Shown: positions 35,096 to 46,995 of the stretch, one piece after another
Layout: the number at the start of each line of letters is the position of its first letter
Position numbering within the stretch: the first letter of the stretch is position 1
From: Circinella umbellata
Taxonomy: Eukaryota; Mucoromycota; Mucoromycetes; Mucorales; Lichtheimiaceae
Reading direction: 5' to 3'
Assembly: GCA_025093555.1 (NCBI GenBank)
Contig: JAIWNF010000039.1
Coordinates: forward strand, 310,001-374,000
Length of the DNA: 64,000 nucleotides
Program-made: the position numbers and the translations under genes
The notes under the pieces: generated by a model
Database searches by the model: none
Told to the model about the DNA's origin: nothing
What the model saw: only the letters and a program-made list of their open reading frames with translations

Positions 35096-35218
35096 GGTAA
35101 TGTTGATATTTGTTACAACATCGATTCAAAACAGCCTGTTATAGTGACATTATTGAGTATTTGTAAAAGCCCTCATCTATACCATTTGTATCCAGCCAAC
35201 ATCCAGTTTACTGCATAA
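35096..35218 (+). pseudogene. YARKS-family copy E, exon 1 fragment
   Basis: GNVDICYNIDSKQPVIVT, SPHLYHLYPAN, then a stop. It matches the second half of copy A (15320-15553). The DQAICMF block upstream is missing or eroded. Confidence 0.5.
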
Positions 35219-35284
35219 TTAACTTATAAATCTTGAAACTTTTACACCAACATTTACAATAAAAACAGGGCATTTATTTCGATC

Positions 35285-36420
35285 GTTGCACTGGGTTGGG
35301 GTCTACAATCAAAATTTTCAAGCAGTTTTACATCAAGCAGCAATGTATTTGAATCATAAATGAGTACTTCATTAGAAACAGCAAATGTTTTTATACGTAG
35401 CTACTTTTTTAATTGAGAAGTTTTTGTCAAGTAGCTCTTTTACCTGATGTGAGATCTAGATGATAACTCAGTAAAATCAAGAGACACCAAGCAGACAACG
35501 TCGTGTTTTACAGATTGTAAATACTTTAACATTTCTGTATCAAGTTGACGGAATATTGTAAGTAAATATGCAAGACTAATTATGTACTATCATGATTTAC
35601 CTTGCGTATCTCCATCAATATTTTACTTGATTCATCATAAATTTCGTGGTTTTTAAGAGCTCGTTCTTGAAATGGTACTGATGAATGAAGCAAGCAGAGA
35701 CATAAACACGTGTTGCCAGGGGAACGAGAACGCAAATTATTGATTATGGAGTTAAGAAGTCTCACTTTTGTTTACTTCTGGGGAAAGAGACTTTCTTGCG
35801 TCTAATTAATTATTTCAATTTCTTCATTTCCTAACCCTCCCCCCAAAGTATGTTGCTAATTGGGCAAATATTCACTATTGAGGTCAGCAGGGAATCTGCG
35901 AAAAAAAAAAACAGCAGCCAACGTCCAAGCTTAGCAGTAGTGTTATATTACCATGATATAACGTCTTTCATAACATAAAGTTCTCTTCTGCGATTTGAGC
36001 TATTTTGTCTTCTTTAGCCTTTAAAAATGAGGCCTTATGCGTAGAACACCAACGCCAGCTGGGAAATTCTTTTACTGTTTCGAGTATTTGTTGAGACAAG
36101 CTTTTTTTTTTTTTTTTTTTTTGAAAAACCTCATAATTTCCTTGATCTTCGATGCAGTAAATATTATTCACGAATTGAACTACTCGTGCTTCAGTTTCTT
36201 AAAAGATTGGTTAATGTTAATAGCACAATTACTTTATTTTTTTTAAAACTCACGAAACTCAAGTCTTTTCCTTTTTTGTCCTGCTTCTTCAGCTGGGACG
36301 ACTTCCAGCAAGATATTTACAATATGTTAACTGATCACCAAGTATTCGTTGATAAGTAACAAGTACATCAAATTGATTGGGTGTTACATTGTAACAAAAT
36401 TCACAACTTACTTTTCTGAG
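35285..36420 (-). pseudogene. YARKS-family copy F, decayed full-length copy
   Basis: Pieces of all four exons of copy B occur in order on the minus strand. CYNV...YQRILGDQLTYCKY lies near 36400-36300, and ETEARVVQFVNN and WRWCSTHKASFLKAKED near 36210-36000. ARKSLSPEVNKSE with LLNSIINNLRSRSPG and SSVPFQERA lies near 35800-35650. MLKYLQSVKHDVVCLVSLDF, SNTLLLDVKLLENFDCR and a stop lie near 35540-35285. Frameshifts (including at an A/T run near 36105-36123) and stops separate them. It supports the exon structure proposed for copy B. Confidence 0.6.
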
Positions 36421-36447
36421 TCTTTTTTTTTTTTTGCAAATTTCTAT

Positions 36448-36498
36448 GGGGGATTGCTACGGACACCCCATATATTTTGGCCTTAGTACGGATACCCC
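36448..36498. repeat. Two tandem GC-richer repeats
   Basis: GGGGATTGCTACGGACACCCC followed by GGCCTTAGTACGGATACCCCC share TACGGAxACCCC. A weaker inverted match (GGTACGAGCACTCC, minus strand) lies near 36912-36925. They could be remains of terminal repeats of the transposase gene that follows. Confidence 0.35.
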
Positions 36499-37029
36499 CA
36501 AATAAAAAGTTGTCAAACAAGTTTTTAGACCATGCAAACTATAGTACCAGTGCTATTAATACCAATACTACTTATTTGACCACTCATATATATCACTAAA
36601 AGTATACATTATTCCTTTTGTTTGTCTCTTATCTTCATGTGGATTACAGCTCCCACTTATGTACATATTAACGATATAGTGAGAAAAAATAAGAAATATT
36701 GACTATTATTATAAAAAGTTGAACTGCTATTATAAGTTTTATAACACATCTTTAAGTTATATAACGATAATAGCTGTATATAAAATAGTGTACGTATTTA
36801 AATGGCTGGGTACGACGTAATTATATCAGATTGCTATGTACCTTTGAAAAAATATAAAAGTGGAGTGTCCATGTGTAAGAATTAAAACTACCTAATATAG
36901 TATGTATTTGGAGTGCTCGTACCAAATCCCATTTCTATGTTTTTTGGAGTGAATTCCATATAGTAGAACATACAGAAAGCCTTGTCTCTAATAATATATT
37001 CAAGTTCCGAAGACGGATTAAAAAAAACT

Positions 37030-38360
37030 ATGGATTGTATACATTATCAACCTACTGCCGATGATTACACGTCTAAAGACAATGAAGATGACATGGACTT
37101 GGAAACAACTGCCATGGAGTATAACACAGTGAAGTTGGTTCTATATTATAATGGAATGCAGAAAGTCCGAGAGGTACAAATAGAGGAAGTCGTCAACGAG
37201 CTTGCTGAGGATATGGCTCGTTTCGATCAAAACAACAAAAAAAAAAATTAGGGACCAAGCAACGTAGAACGTCTCACCTATGTCATGCAGGGAGAGGGTT
37301 TATCTGTTCACAAAGCTGGTGAAGTAGTTGATATATCTCGAAGCACTGTTTACAAATTGATAAACGAGTTCAATGCTGGTGATGAGACTGTCCTACCTGG
37401 AAACAATCTTAGAAAAACGAACAATGAGGCTAAAAGCTTTTTCCTGATCATTCTACTTTTTTGATCACTCTTTTCGACAACAAGCCTCCATAATGCTGGA
37501 GGAAGCAAGGATCGTGCTTTGCGAGGCATTTCCTGACCTCACGATTTCGATTCCTGGGTTGTAAATAAGCATATTCGCGAAAACTTTGTGCCCTATCATT
37601 GAAGCAAGCATCAAAATATACCGCAGAAAAAGATGCTCCAAGAACTCTGAATCTTCGCTTTGACATTGTCACACAATGAAAAGTAGCTGGTGTTGATTAT
37701 AAAAAAAAATTGCGTATTTGTTGATGAGGCGGGCTTCCACACACAAATGATGAGAGGCCATGCATGGTAAAAAAAAAAGGTGACCCAGTAATTGTGAAGG
37801 TGCCCACTCAGAAAGGCGTAAACATTAGTATTGTAGGCTGTATTTCTGCTTGTGGAACCATCAATTTCTCGAAGGTTGAGCCATTGAAGAAGAGCGATGC
37901 AACTCAGATCGGTTCGCACCAAACAAGCAAGAAAAGAAAGTCGAGTACTTAGGATGCAGGTAAGAATAAAAAAAGTTTCAAAGGGGACATCCGCCTACCA
38001 TAATACTGTTCGATTCATGGATTCAGTTATGGACGTTTTGGACAAACATTATGAGAAGGATAGATACACTCATTGTTTTAGATAATTGTAGAATACATCA
38101 CTCTGCTTTAGTAGTTGCTGCTATAAACAAGCGAGGCTATAGACCTTTGGTCATGCCATCATACTCCTCATTTCTAAACCCAATCGAAGAGTACTGAGCA
38201 AAAATTAAACAACATAGACGTCGAAATCCTCTCGATAAAGCGGATACCACTCTTACCACACGTATCACCGAGGGTTATCTCTAAAGTCACTCCGGATGAC
38301 TGCAAGGGATGGGTCCTACAAACTGAAACTTATTGGGATAGATGTCTCGGTTTAAAATAA
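37030..38360 (+). pseudogene. Tc1/mariner-superfamily transposase, decayed
   Basis: An N-terminal acidic extension (from ATG 37030) is followed by a helix-turn-helix (LTYVMQGEGLSVHKAGEVVD, ISRSTVYKLINEF). Frame-shifted DDE-domain blocks come next: VFVDEAGFHTQMMRGHAW (first Asp), VPTQKGVNISIVGCIS, VLDNCRIHHSALVV (second Asp) and MPSYSSFLNPIEEY-stop-AKIKQ. In the last, the Trp of the EYWAKIK motif is TGA. The frame ends CLGLK-stop at 38358. At least five stops or frameshifts show it is dead. No clear terminal inverted repeats or TA duplications were located. Confidence 0.75.
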
Positions 38361-39653
38361 AACAAAGCAAATGCTCATATCTAAAAAACGTTGATAACCA
38401 TGTTTAAAATAAAAAAAATGAATTTGTCCAATAAAAAATAGAGAAAGATCTGTTTTTTTGTTTTTTTGAAAAAGTCCGAAAACGAAGTAATTATCGTATG
38501 AGCAAGATACTTGACGGCGCGTTAAATAGAAATCATCAATTGTGACATACCTCACAGTCATCGTTGTCTCGTATCTGAAGGTTTTATGATATTATGTCTA
38601 ATCAGTTCAAGAAAAAAATTGCATCAACTAGTATATAAGAAGAAATTTTTATAATTTTTCTTTCTTATTTTGTATTTTCTTCTTTCATGCTAAATGTTAG
38701 ATAATGACACAAGTATTTTTTTTCTTGTTGTTGTTACCATAAAAAAAAAGTCAGATGCCATGTTAGAAAAATATCTGTAAAAAATATCTGTTCCGGATGC
38801 TTTTTTGTACCACACTTTCATGGTAATGTGTTTTTTTGTGTCACGTGTTAAACCCAATTGTTACCCAACCCCACCTTCTGTTTTTTGTAGTTCAAATTAT
38901 GATGCCGACAATAACTGAAGGATTCTTTTATTTTGGATATTCTATCTTTTCCTATATAAACCTAATAGTTGTATCTTTCATAATCTCGCTGTAAAAAGGA
39001 TCCCTAGCCGAGAACCAAAAAAAAAAAAACGTGAATTAAACTAAAAATCTCCAATTAGCCATTTGAGAACTTGAGTACAATGCGAAACGCCGATCCCCAC
39101 CATCTTTGGAAGTGGGATCCAGTTGATTATATATGAGGCTTAACCAACAGTCTGGTTGAAAGCCATATAGCCAAAAAAAAAATGTATATCTAGATATAAC
39201 TGATATAATTGAACATATTGAAAGAGTAAAGTATAATATTTTAATTAAATATATATAAATGTATTTTTAATAAAGAGAACAGTTCAAAAAGACAAAAAAA
39301 GATGTCAAGTTCAAATAGTGTTACACTCTAATTTGTTGATCCTTTTTTCCTCTTCTTCTTTGTGGTCCCCGGTAAAATGTTTATTCACATGTGTAGTAAT
39401 ACAGAAGCACCTTTTTTTTTACTAACTCAACCTAACTCGAGAAAACACATTTCTCGCTCTTTCTTTTGGTTCTTTTTCTTTTTTCTTTTTTCTTAATTTT
39501 TTTTTCCTCCTTTATGTAAATAAAAAAAAGATACCTTTTCAATTTCTATTCTTCGTGTGTGCATATCATACATATAGAAAAAAACAAACAACAAAAACAA
39601 AAACAACAAAAACAAAAACAACAATCGAAGAAAAACAACACTTACGGCATCAA
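38361..39653. other. Intergenic, promoter of the membrane-protein gene
   Basis: T-rich stretches from 39330 to 39520 and an (AACAAAAAC)-type purine leader at 39583-39622 precede the ATG at 39654. No gene recognised. Confidence 0.5.
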
Positions 39654-41369
39654 ATGGATAATGTAGCAGCCCATTCCCGTCGGGACGGTCCAGACGCTTT
39701 AGAAATCATGTCTGAAATAATTTCTCTGATGTGTATCACTATTCTAGCTTTTTTATTAGGCGCCAAATCAAAACGTGAATGTCTTGTCAATTTAACATAT
39801 GGACGAATTTTAGTTTTTATTGTTTATATGTTATCTTGGTCATTTGCTGTAACGTCTATGGTATCTGTCTCAACAAACAATTGTAAGATTCGAAAATTTA
39901 TTAGTATCATTCATTTACTCATTATTTATAAAAAAAATCGATTCTCAATTCAGTGTTTTGTTTTATCTTCTAACTAGATAATATAACTTCATGTACACTC
40001 GCAATGCTGGCTTGCGATGTATTTTATGCGAGTAGTAAAATTGTTATTTACATGTGGTATGTTTTGTTGTTTCTAAAAAATCAATAAATATAAAGATGCA
40101 TTAGACTAAACCAAAAGAATTTTTTATTTATAGGTTAATTGAACGTGTCCATGTTGTTACTGCAAAACGAACTACTCGCTTTAAATCATGGCAATACCGA
40201 ATTCATATTATGATTCTTATACCTTATGTTGGTATTTTTGTCCTCATGGTAATAAAAACACCAGCAATTATAACTAGTAATTTGAAGCATGAAAATTTGG
40301 TTTGCTAATCATAAAAGTAACAAAACATTTTTATTTTTTCAATTTATATTTATAGTTGATGTTCCGTAACATTTATTTACTTGATTCTGGAGAATGTGTA
40401 ATTGGTTTACAATGGGTCGCTAGTATGCCTCTCATGGTAAGTGATATGTATCTATTTAAAAAATATTTTAAAGTTAATTATAAGCTAACCTTCAAATTAT
40501 TTTTTATATTTACTTTTTTAGTGTTACGATTTTGTAAGTTATTATCTACTTCTTATTACTATTTATTACTATGACGACAATAACGATGACAACATCAACA
40601 ACCAGTTCTTTTCAAATAACACCGAATACAGCTTGTTCACTGACATATACATACATTTTTTTTTTGTTTTTGTTTTCAGTTTTTAAACTTATACTTGACA
40701 TATTTATTTGTTAAACCATTGTTCAATATTGGACGTAATACGGGCCGTGGAAATTGGAGAGAGACTCGACTTTATAAATTAACCAAACGAACATTGATTG
40801 CATCTCTTGTATGCCTTTTGGTATCGTTAGCTAATGTCATGTCTATTGTCATTAGCAGAGGTCATCTACGAGGATTAGTTTGTTTATCATGCTGTACACT
40901 GGATGTAACAATCAATGTTATGACTATTCATTGGGTAAAATATCTTTTTTTATTCATTTTGTCCAAATAATTTCTATTTATTTTTTTAAAAAAGTTCTTT
41001 GCACTCAAACAGCAGCAATATATATTGTTAATCTTACTATTACTATCATTTTAGGTTACTACATCAAGTTCCAAAATGTCTGCTCGCCATGCAGGTGCAA
41101 AGGATAGTGGAGAACCAAGTGGAAGTACTGAATGTGGTGCATCACAGCAAACACGTGAGATAGCAAATAATTCCACTACCAACTTTTCTGCTCGCGAAAA
41201 ATTTAATTATCAACATCATACGTCTCCAATTCGTGACGATGTAATGTATCATATTCAAAATCATCAAAATCATCATCAACAACTACAAGATAGTGATGAC
41301 AATCTTAGTGTTGGATCTATTCAAGTATCTCAAAGCAGCGTTAAACCATTACATGAATCATCCTTGTAA
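39654..41369 (+). CDS. Polytopic membrane protein, fungal seven-TM-like family, with 12-nt microexon
   Basis: Seven coding segments (39654-39882, 39978-40056, 40134-40248, 40356-40436, 40523-40534, 40680-40934, 41055-41369) join to 361 residues. Hydrophobic segments include ISLMCITILAFLLGA, ILVFIVYMLSWSFAVTSMVS, CTLAMLACDVFYASSKIVIY, IMILIPYVGIFVLMLMF, IGLQWVASMPLMCYDFFLN and IASLVCLLVSLANVMSI, about seven in all. A polar, His/Ser/Gln-rich cytoplasmic-type tail follows. Blocks such as ECVIGLQ...PLM-CYDF-LNLYLTYLF-KPLF resemble a fungal family of GPCR-like membrane proteins that I remember only as uncharacterised. The microexon TGTTACGATTTT (CYDF) has its own AG and GTAAGT and restores this block. 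The start is the first ATG in frame. Function is unknown; a receptor-like role is possible. Confidence 0.8.
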
Positions 41370-43026
41370 ATCTCAAAACAAACTATTCATTTTTTTCCAG
41401 GAATCAGATAATGAAAAAAAAAGCTCGGTTTACTAATGTTTTTTTACAAACATACAACATATACGCACTTTCTTTCTCGATATATAAGTTATTATTATCA
41501 ACTATTATTGTTTATTATATACAGTACACAACAAGACCCTTTCTCAATATCATTTTCATTATAACGTAAAAAAAAGAACTCTTTCCTTTTTTTTACACAT
41601 TTTTAATTTTGTATACTTTTCATTCTTGTTCTATTTCCCTTCATCTTTAAACCCTTTCCCCCTTCTTATTCCTCCTCCTTGTTTCTATGGCTGGTCTATG
41701 ACAGGTAAAGGAACTTAGATAATATATTACACGCATATTTCCCAGCATAACTATAAAAAAGTCCTCAATCTACCAACTATCATATAAGAACCCTTATGTA
41801 ACCTTCTTTTTTTGAATTTTCTTTTTTGTTTTATTTACCCTCTCTTTCTTTGTACAGATGTTGTTGATTTTATTATTTACTTTATTATGTTTTATACTTT
41901 CTCGTCTATTTTTTTTCTTTGTTTCAGTTATCTGCATAATGACTTCCCCAGCTATTTTTTTCTTTATGGACAAAATAAAGTATAATATGCTTTTTTATAT
42001 AGTATATATATATATGTAACCATGAATTTCATTACTATATATTATTTAGTCTTGAGATCAAACTATATATCTTTCCAAATAAAATACACTAAAGTATTCT
42101 ATTTTTTGTCCATTCATCATTATCAAATATATTATAGTTTAATTTGATTGCAACGAAATTCCGTTGACAGATAGAAAAGGTAAAAAAAAAAGGGGGAAGG
42201 GACATGTAGATTTATCCTTTGTATGGTAACGATCTGCAGTTAGTATTATTTGATGCGCATTATCATTTCAAAAACAAAAACGTGGTAATTTTTTATACTA
42301 TTCATGATAACTGGTTCATAATTAAAAGCTTAAAAAAAATATATCTTAATATTGTTAAATAATGGGTTTTTTTCCAAATTATTTGCGCGCGTTAGTAATT
42401 TTGCGTTCCTGTTTTTTTTGTCAAAGAAGTTGAGTCGTTATCTGCGCTTTGTTTACTTATTTTCTTTTTACAGAATAGCTCATATGCAATTTATTTACGA
42501 GTTTAACTGCATCACTGATGAAATATTGGCTCACGAAAGCCCTTCTGAATAGCCTATAGACGGTCCTGACAGAGACATATCTTCACCAACCCGAAATCGA
42601 ATGGGAGGAAACCCCAGCTGTTGCGTGATAAAATACTCGGCCCATAATAAAAAAAAGTTAGTTTTTATAATATAAAAACGCGTTTGTAGTATACAACACA
42701 CAAATTTCCTTGCTAGTCAATAAAAAAAATGGTTTTTATAATTGGATATAAGAATTTGTAAAAATGAATGAGCAGAATGAGGGGTATATTATCCCTGGTT
42801 CTTGTATGTTATCACGGTAGAGAGAACTTGACAAGGAATACTGTATGAGGGGATTGTTACGAATTGGATCGGATGCGGATAATGTATTCAGAAGAAAAAA
42901 TGTTGGTTGGAAAGTATATACAAATAGTGGAACAAGCTATTTATACATCAGAATTGTTTGAATTGCCTGTATTTTGTCTTTTGTTCGATGATCCGATAGA
43001 CGTTGATGTTTCGCTTGATGATGATG
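41370..43026. other. Gene-free region
   Basis: 3' flank of the membrane-protein gene, T-rich. A small frame at 42352-42552 has no recognised motif. Confidence 0.5.
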
Positions 43027-45330
43027 GTGAAATATAAATGCGAGGTGGAATAGCTAAACCCACGTCTTCATTCCCCTCCAATGGTATTTCTTGTTGCTGA
43101 AAATGTTATAAGTGGTTTCTGTGATTTTCTTTCCAATGATAGCAAGTTGTAATAACGGTGTCATTCGTACACTGCAGTTATCTTTACTATCAGAATACCC
43201 TACTTGCTTCGATCTTCGAATGCGCATAACATATCCTTTCGGAATGTTCATGTCAATCAAACTGATCTTGTTTCCTAAGGCAGTATGACATATAATTAGT
43301 ATTCGTTTTAAAAGAATATTTACCCATCGTAATGAATGTTTATATCGTACCAATGATATTATATCCTGTTAACAAGCGGCAGGTTTTCACTAATGAGACC
43401 ATCCACAACGATGCTGTCAAAACTGCTATTATGTTAAATCTAACAGCTTCTACAGCGATAGTTGTTACAGTGCTGTTAAATTTTAACAGTGCCCAACTTT
43501 TTTTAATAAAAACTGTGAAGTTTCACAGCTGCTTGACTTTAAAAAAAGAAAATTGCCTGTAAAACTTTCTTTCACAGTATCACAGCATCCACTGCACAAT
43601 TTAACCAATTTAACAGTTTGTAACAAACATCGCTGCGGATGGTGTGCGCTTCATTATTATACCTCTCATTACAATGGGCATCTTGACCAATCCATCTTTG
43701 AATTCTTTGGTTTGGTCGTTTGCCTTTCCGATTTCCAAAACAGCCTAACTCAACATTACCGTCACCAATATACACCGTATCTGTTTTCAATCCCATCTTC
43801 TTATTCTCTACTGGATCCACTGCTGATATTCGTCGTTTGTTGTTTGTCGCTGTTAAGTTTGCGGCGCTGGATTTTTCCTTACTATAAATATGATTGTTCA
43901 GCGGAATTAATTTAGCATGTTTCACATACGGAAGCATACACATAATGACATACTGTATATTTGTTACTGCTATCACTTACCCAAGAGCTACAACATGCTC
44001 TGAAGTATTGAATATCGTACTTAAGAATCCCCATAAATGATACATTTTATCTGATTCCAAGTAATTTTGAATGTTGAATTTGTTTTTTTAGAAGAAGGAG
44101 CGCTGCATGTTCGACCGTAGCTGATAACCATGCTAGCATAGATTCTTCTTCAGGATCAATGCTAAGTGCACGTAAGAAGTCATATGCATCTCTGGCTGTT
44201 TTATATAATATGAGAAACGGTAAGAATCCTGAAGAGTTTCTTGTATTTGTATTTGTAGTTTTGATTTATTTACCTTATTTTTTAGTTCATCTAACTTCAA
44301 TTTTAATACGGAATCAACAGGTCTAAGCAACAGACAGCCGGCATCTTCAATCTCTTTTTTTTCTTCTTTCGCAAACACTTCATCCCAATTGGAATCACCT
44401 AAATCGAGAATAAGCTGCTGGTTTGGACTGATGAAAAGTAAAAATTATCAGTAGATGAGTTGAGATGCAAGTCGTGACTATCAGTGAATAATAGAGTAAA
44501 ATCATTTCTTACTGGCAATAGTTGCAGTTTAATGCAAACTGTACAACGCGTTCTTCAACGAACAATCCTTTTGGGTCCGCTTCCTTCAATGTTACTTGAG
44601 GATACCAAAACTTATCTTGATCAAGAGTGATGAAAATCGCTTGCAATTTGTTTTTCTTTCCTGCAGTGATTTTTGTTATCAAAGAAGGTAGATGCATATT
44701 TTGATTGAGCATCCGGAACTAGTTTGGCAAGTAATAATTGCGCAACACAAGCAGCGACCCTATTGGCAAGTGGTTCAAGTTCATAACCTCCTATAAAAAT
44801 ATAAAAATAATTATATTGTCATTATATTCATTCATTTCTTTATATAGATACAAATATGCGCACACGAATAACAAAGTTATGAATACATTACATTGCCTGG
44901 ATGACCCTCAGCCACATCAAAGCCCACCGAAACCAAAATCTATATTTACACTATACATTGGATCAGTCAAGTATCACTTAATATTATAGACTAAATTCTC
45001 GATCCATACCATGTCGGGGGCGAATTAACGTGTGATAGATGAAACAATATGATAAACCGCATCACCCATAGATCCTAGTTTGAAGGAGGATTATTAGTAT
45101 TATCCATCAAGATAGATTATACATGTATTTTATGTAAAGTAGAATGATTTGGAAGTATTGAAAGCAATATTTACATTACAGTCTTCACTAGCACCTTCAT
45201 CAAACACTACGTGGATACAAATATCTATATTTCCAACGATGAAGTGATATCTATCTATTATATTAAAACCGCACAGGAGTTGACAAAAAAAGAGATTTTC
45301 ATGTTGCGCCCTCTCTGTTGTGGCAAACAT
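43027..45330 (-). pseudogene. Relic of a multi-exon Mucoromycota-type hypothetical gene
   Basis: Minus-strand blocks in several frames form one order. ATTERAQHENLFFCQLLCGF and NIDICIHVVFDEGASED lie at 45330-45130. GGYELEPLANRVAACVAQLL is near 44770, and KFWYPQVTLKEADPKGLFVE near 44600. ILDLGDSNWDEVFAKEEKKE and LDELKNK lie near 44410-44270. AYDFLRALSIDPEEESMLAW is near 44190. KMGLKTDTVYIGDGNVELGC and KANDQTKEFKDGLVKMPIVM lie near 43800-43640. NIPKGYVMRIRRSKQVGYSD and RMTPLLQLAII lie near 43240-43130, with a Ser-rich C-terminus to 43027. From memory, proteins with ELGC...K.NDxTKE...KMPxVMR and GYVxRIRRSK recur as multicopy hypothetical proteins in Mucorales. Frameshifts and an apparent repeat insertion at 43373-43625 indicate decay. 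Function unknown. Confidence 0.5.
43373..43625. repeat. Cluster of short inverted CTGT...ACAG motifs
   Basis: Includes perfect palindromes CTGTTAAA-T-TTTAACAG (43473-43489) and CTGTGAA-GT-TTCACAG (43513-43528), plus further CTGTTA, AACAG and CACAG words. It lies between coding blocks of the relic gene, so it may be an insertion. Confidence 0.5.
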
Positions 45331-45357
45331 ATCTGATTGCTATATTTCCGATCTTGA

Positions 45358-45480
45358 ACACGCTTAGTACCAGACACGAAGCTCCTTATGGGGGTCGAAA
45401 TGGGGTGGACCCCTTTGCTAGATGACCCGGAGCGAAGCGAAGGAGCTCATTTATTCGAGCGAAACGAGGAAGGGTTGCTA
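45358..45480. repeat. GC-richer island with repeated GAGCGAA words
   Basis: Contains GGGGTGGACCCC and two related words, GGAGCGAAGCGAAGGAG and CGAGCGAAACGAGGAAG, directly upstream of a TA tract. It stands out from the A/T-rich surroundings. It could be the end of a transposon or a degenerate structural-RNA copy; not identified. Confidence 0.4.
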
Positions 45481-46995
45481 GTATATATATATAGAGCACT
45501 TTAATTCTTGTAAAAAAAATATCTTTTTTGTTCATTTTTCAAGGTTAAAATAAAATATCGATTAATAGTCATTTCCCCAATCGTACTTGCAAAAAAAAGA
45601 GATTCATATAGAGATAAAAATAAAACAATATCTTTACCAATCAATAACAAGTACCTGATGTTTTTGAAGAGTAGAAGTTATTGCCACTGTGACGTTGTTA
45701 AAAAAAACAGAATCCCATGGCGCGAACAAGTTCAGCATGGTGACTTGTGTAAATTATGGAAAAACCAGTGAGGGATAAAAAAAGATAAAAAGATTTCCAA
45801 AGAAAAAAAATAGGGGGGAGTATTTTATCAGGAGGTCTGATACTATTTGACCAGTCAATTCCATAATGAACCAGCTTACTATATGTGCAGATATGCTTGT
45901 ATAAAGTGGATTAAATGATGTATCCACTGCTATATAATATTTATACAATGATGAGTATGACCCCCTTCTTTTCACATGACAACAACAACGTCCAATAACT
46001 CTTTCTTCTAGTTTCTTTTTACCTATTGCTAATTCGCCGTAAACCATTTCATAAATGAGTTGTGGAGGATTTATTAAGATGGATATATCATTTTAATACG
46101 GCTTGTGATGCAGTCGCACTAGAGAATCAGTGCTGTTGTTTTCTGATTTGATTTCGATCCGCCTTGACCACTTTCCCACCTTCTATACTTTAAGCTTTTC
46201 CTGTACTAGTACTAGTAGTAACTTTTGTTGTTATCGTTATTAAAATATCATTTGTTATTATCGTTAGGACTGTTCATACATATTTAAAGAACAATATAAT
46301 GTATAAAAAAGATAGAAGAGTTGTACAATGGTTGGGAGTAGATAAAAAAAATGTATATGGAGTATGTTGTCGATAAAACCAATTATGCTTTTGAAAAGAT
46401 CCACATCAACGAGTGTGAACACAATAGCCAATATGAATCATTGATGATGATGGACACAACCTGTTCATCGCGCCTCAAAGCATAAGGATAACGGTTATAG
46501 TAACTGTTTTTATAGTAGGGCACTACTAGCATCAAGGAAGATGGCTGGAGATAGTATGAATATCAACTCTTCTTTTTTCTACCGATGTTTTCACTGCATT
46601 TTAGGTACAAAGTCAACATGTTCTTGGTTGTTCGAAAATTCCTTGCTTGTTTATTCCGTCAGGACCATCCTCTTCAAAAGATCTATGCGAAGTTTTAGTT
46701 TCAGTTTCGGTATGCAACAAAACCCGGCACCATTCTTTTCACCAAAGACACTTTACCATTTATTCATAAGTTAACTTATAATCTTCCAAGTTCAATACCC
46801 AGAAACTGATGATAACCCACATTTTCCCTAAGTAAAATAAAAATAATAATAATAATTTTTTCCCAATCGCTGCTTGGTTACAAATAAGTTACCCCATTTA
46901 CCATATACAATTTCGTTCACCATCATGATAGCATGGAACTCGTAGTAATGTAAACATGTTTAGAAAACGTAAAAAATAAAAATAAAAAATAAAAT
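45481..46995. other. Gene-poor stretch
   Basis: The best frame is 45754-46047 on the minus strand (LAIGKKKLEERVIGRCCCHV, then FIMELTGQIVSDLL). It looks somewhat protein-like but has no recognised motif and may be another relic. A plus-strand frame at 46541-46774 has no support. Confidence 0.35.

Noticed and set aside
39061..39115. Segment ACGCCGATCCCCACC...GGGATCC recalling 5S rRNA
   Set aside because: It does not fit 5S secondary structure or the conserved box sequences over the needed 120 nt.
46541..46774. 77-codon plus-strand frame
   Set aside because: No motif, no neighbours in phase, and typical of chance frames in A/T-rich DNA.
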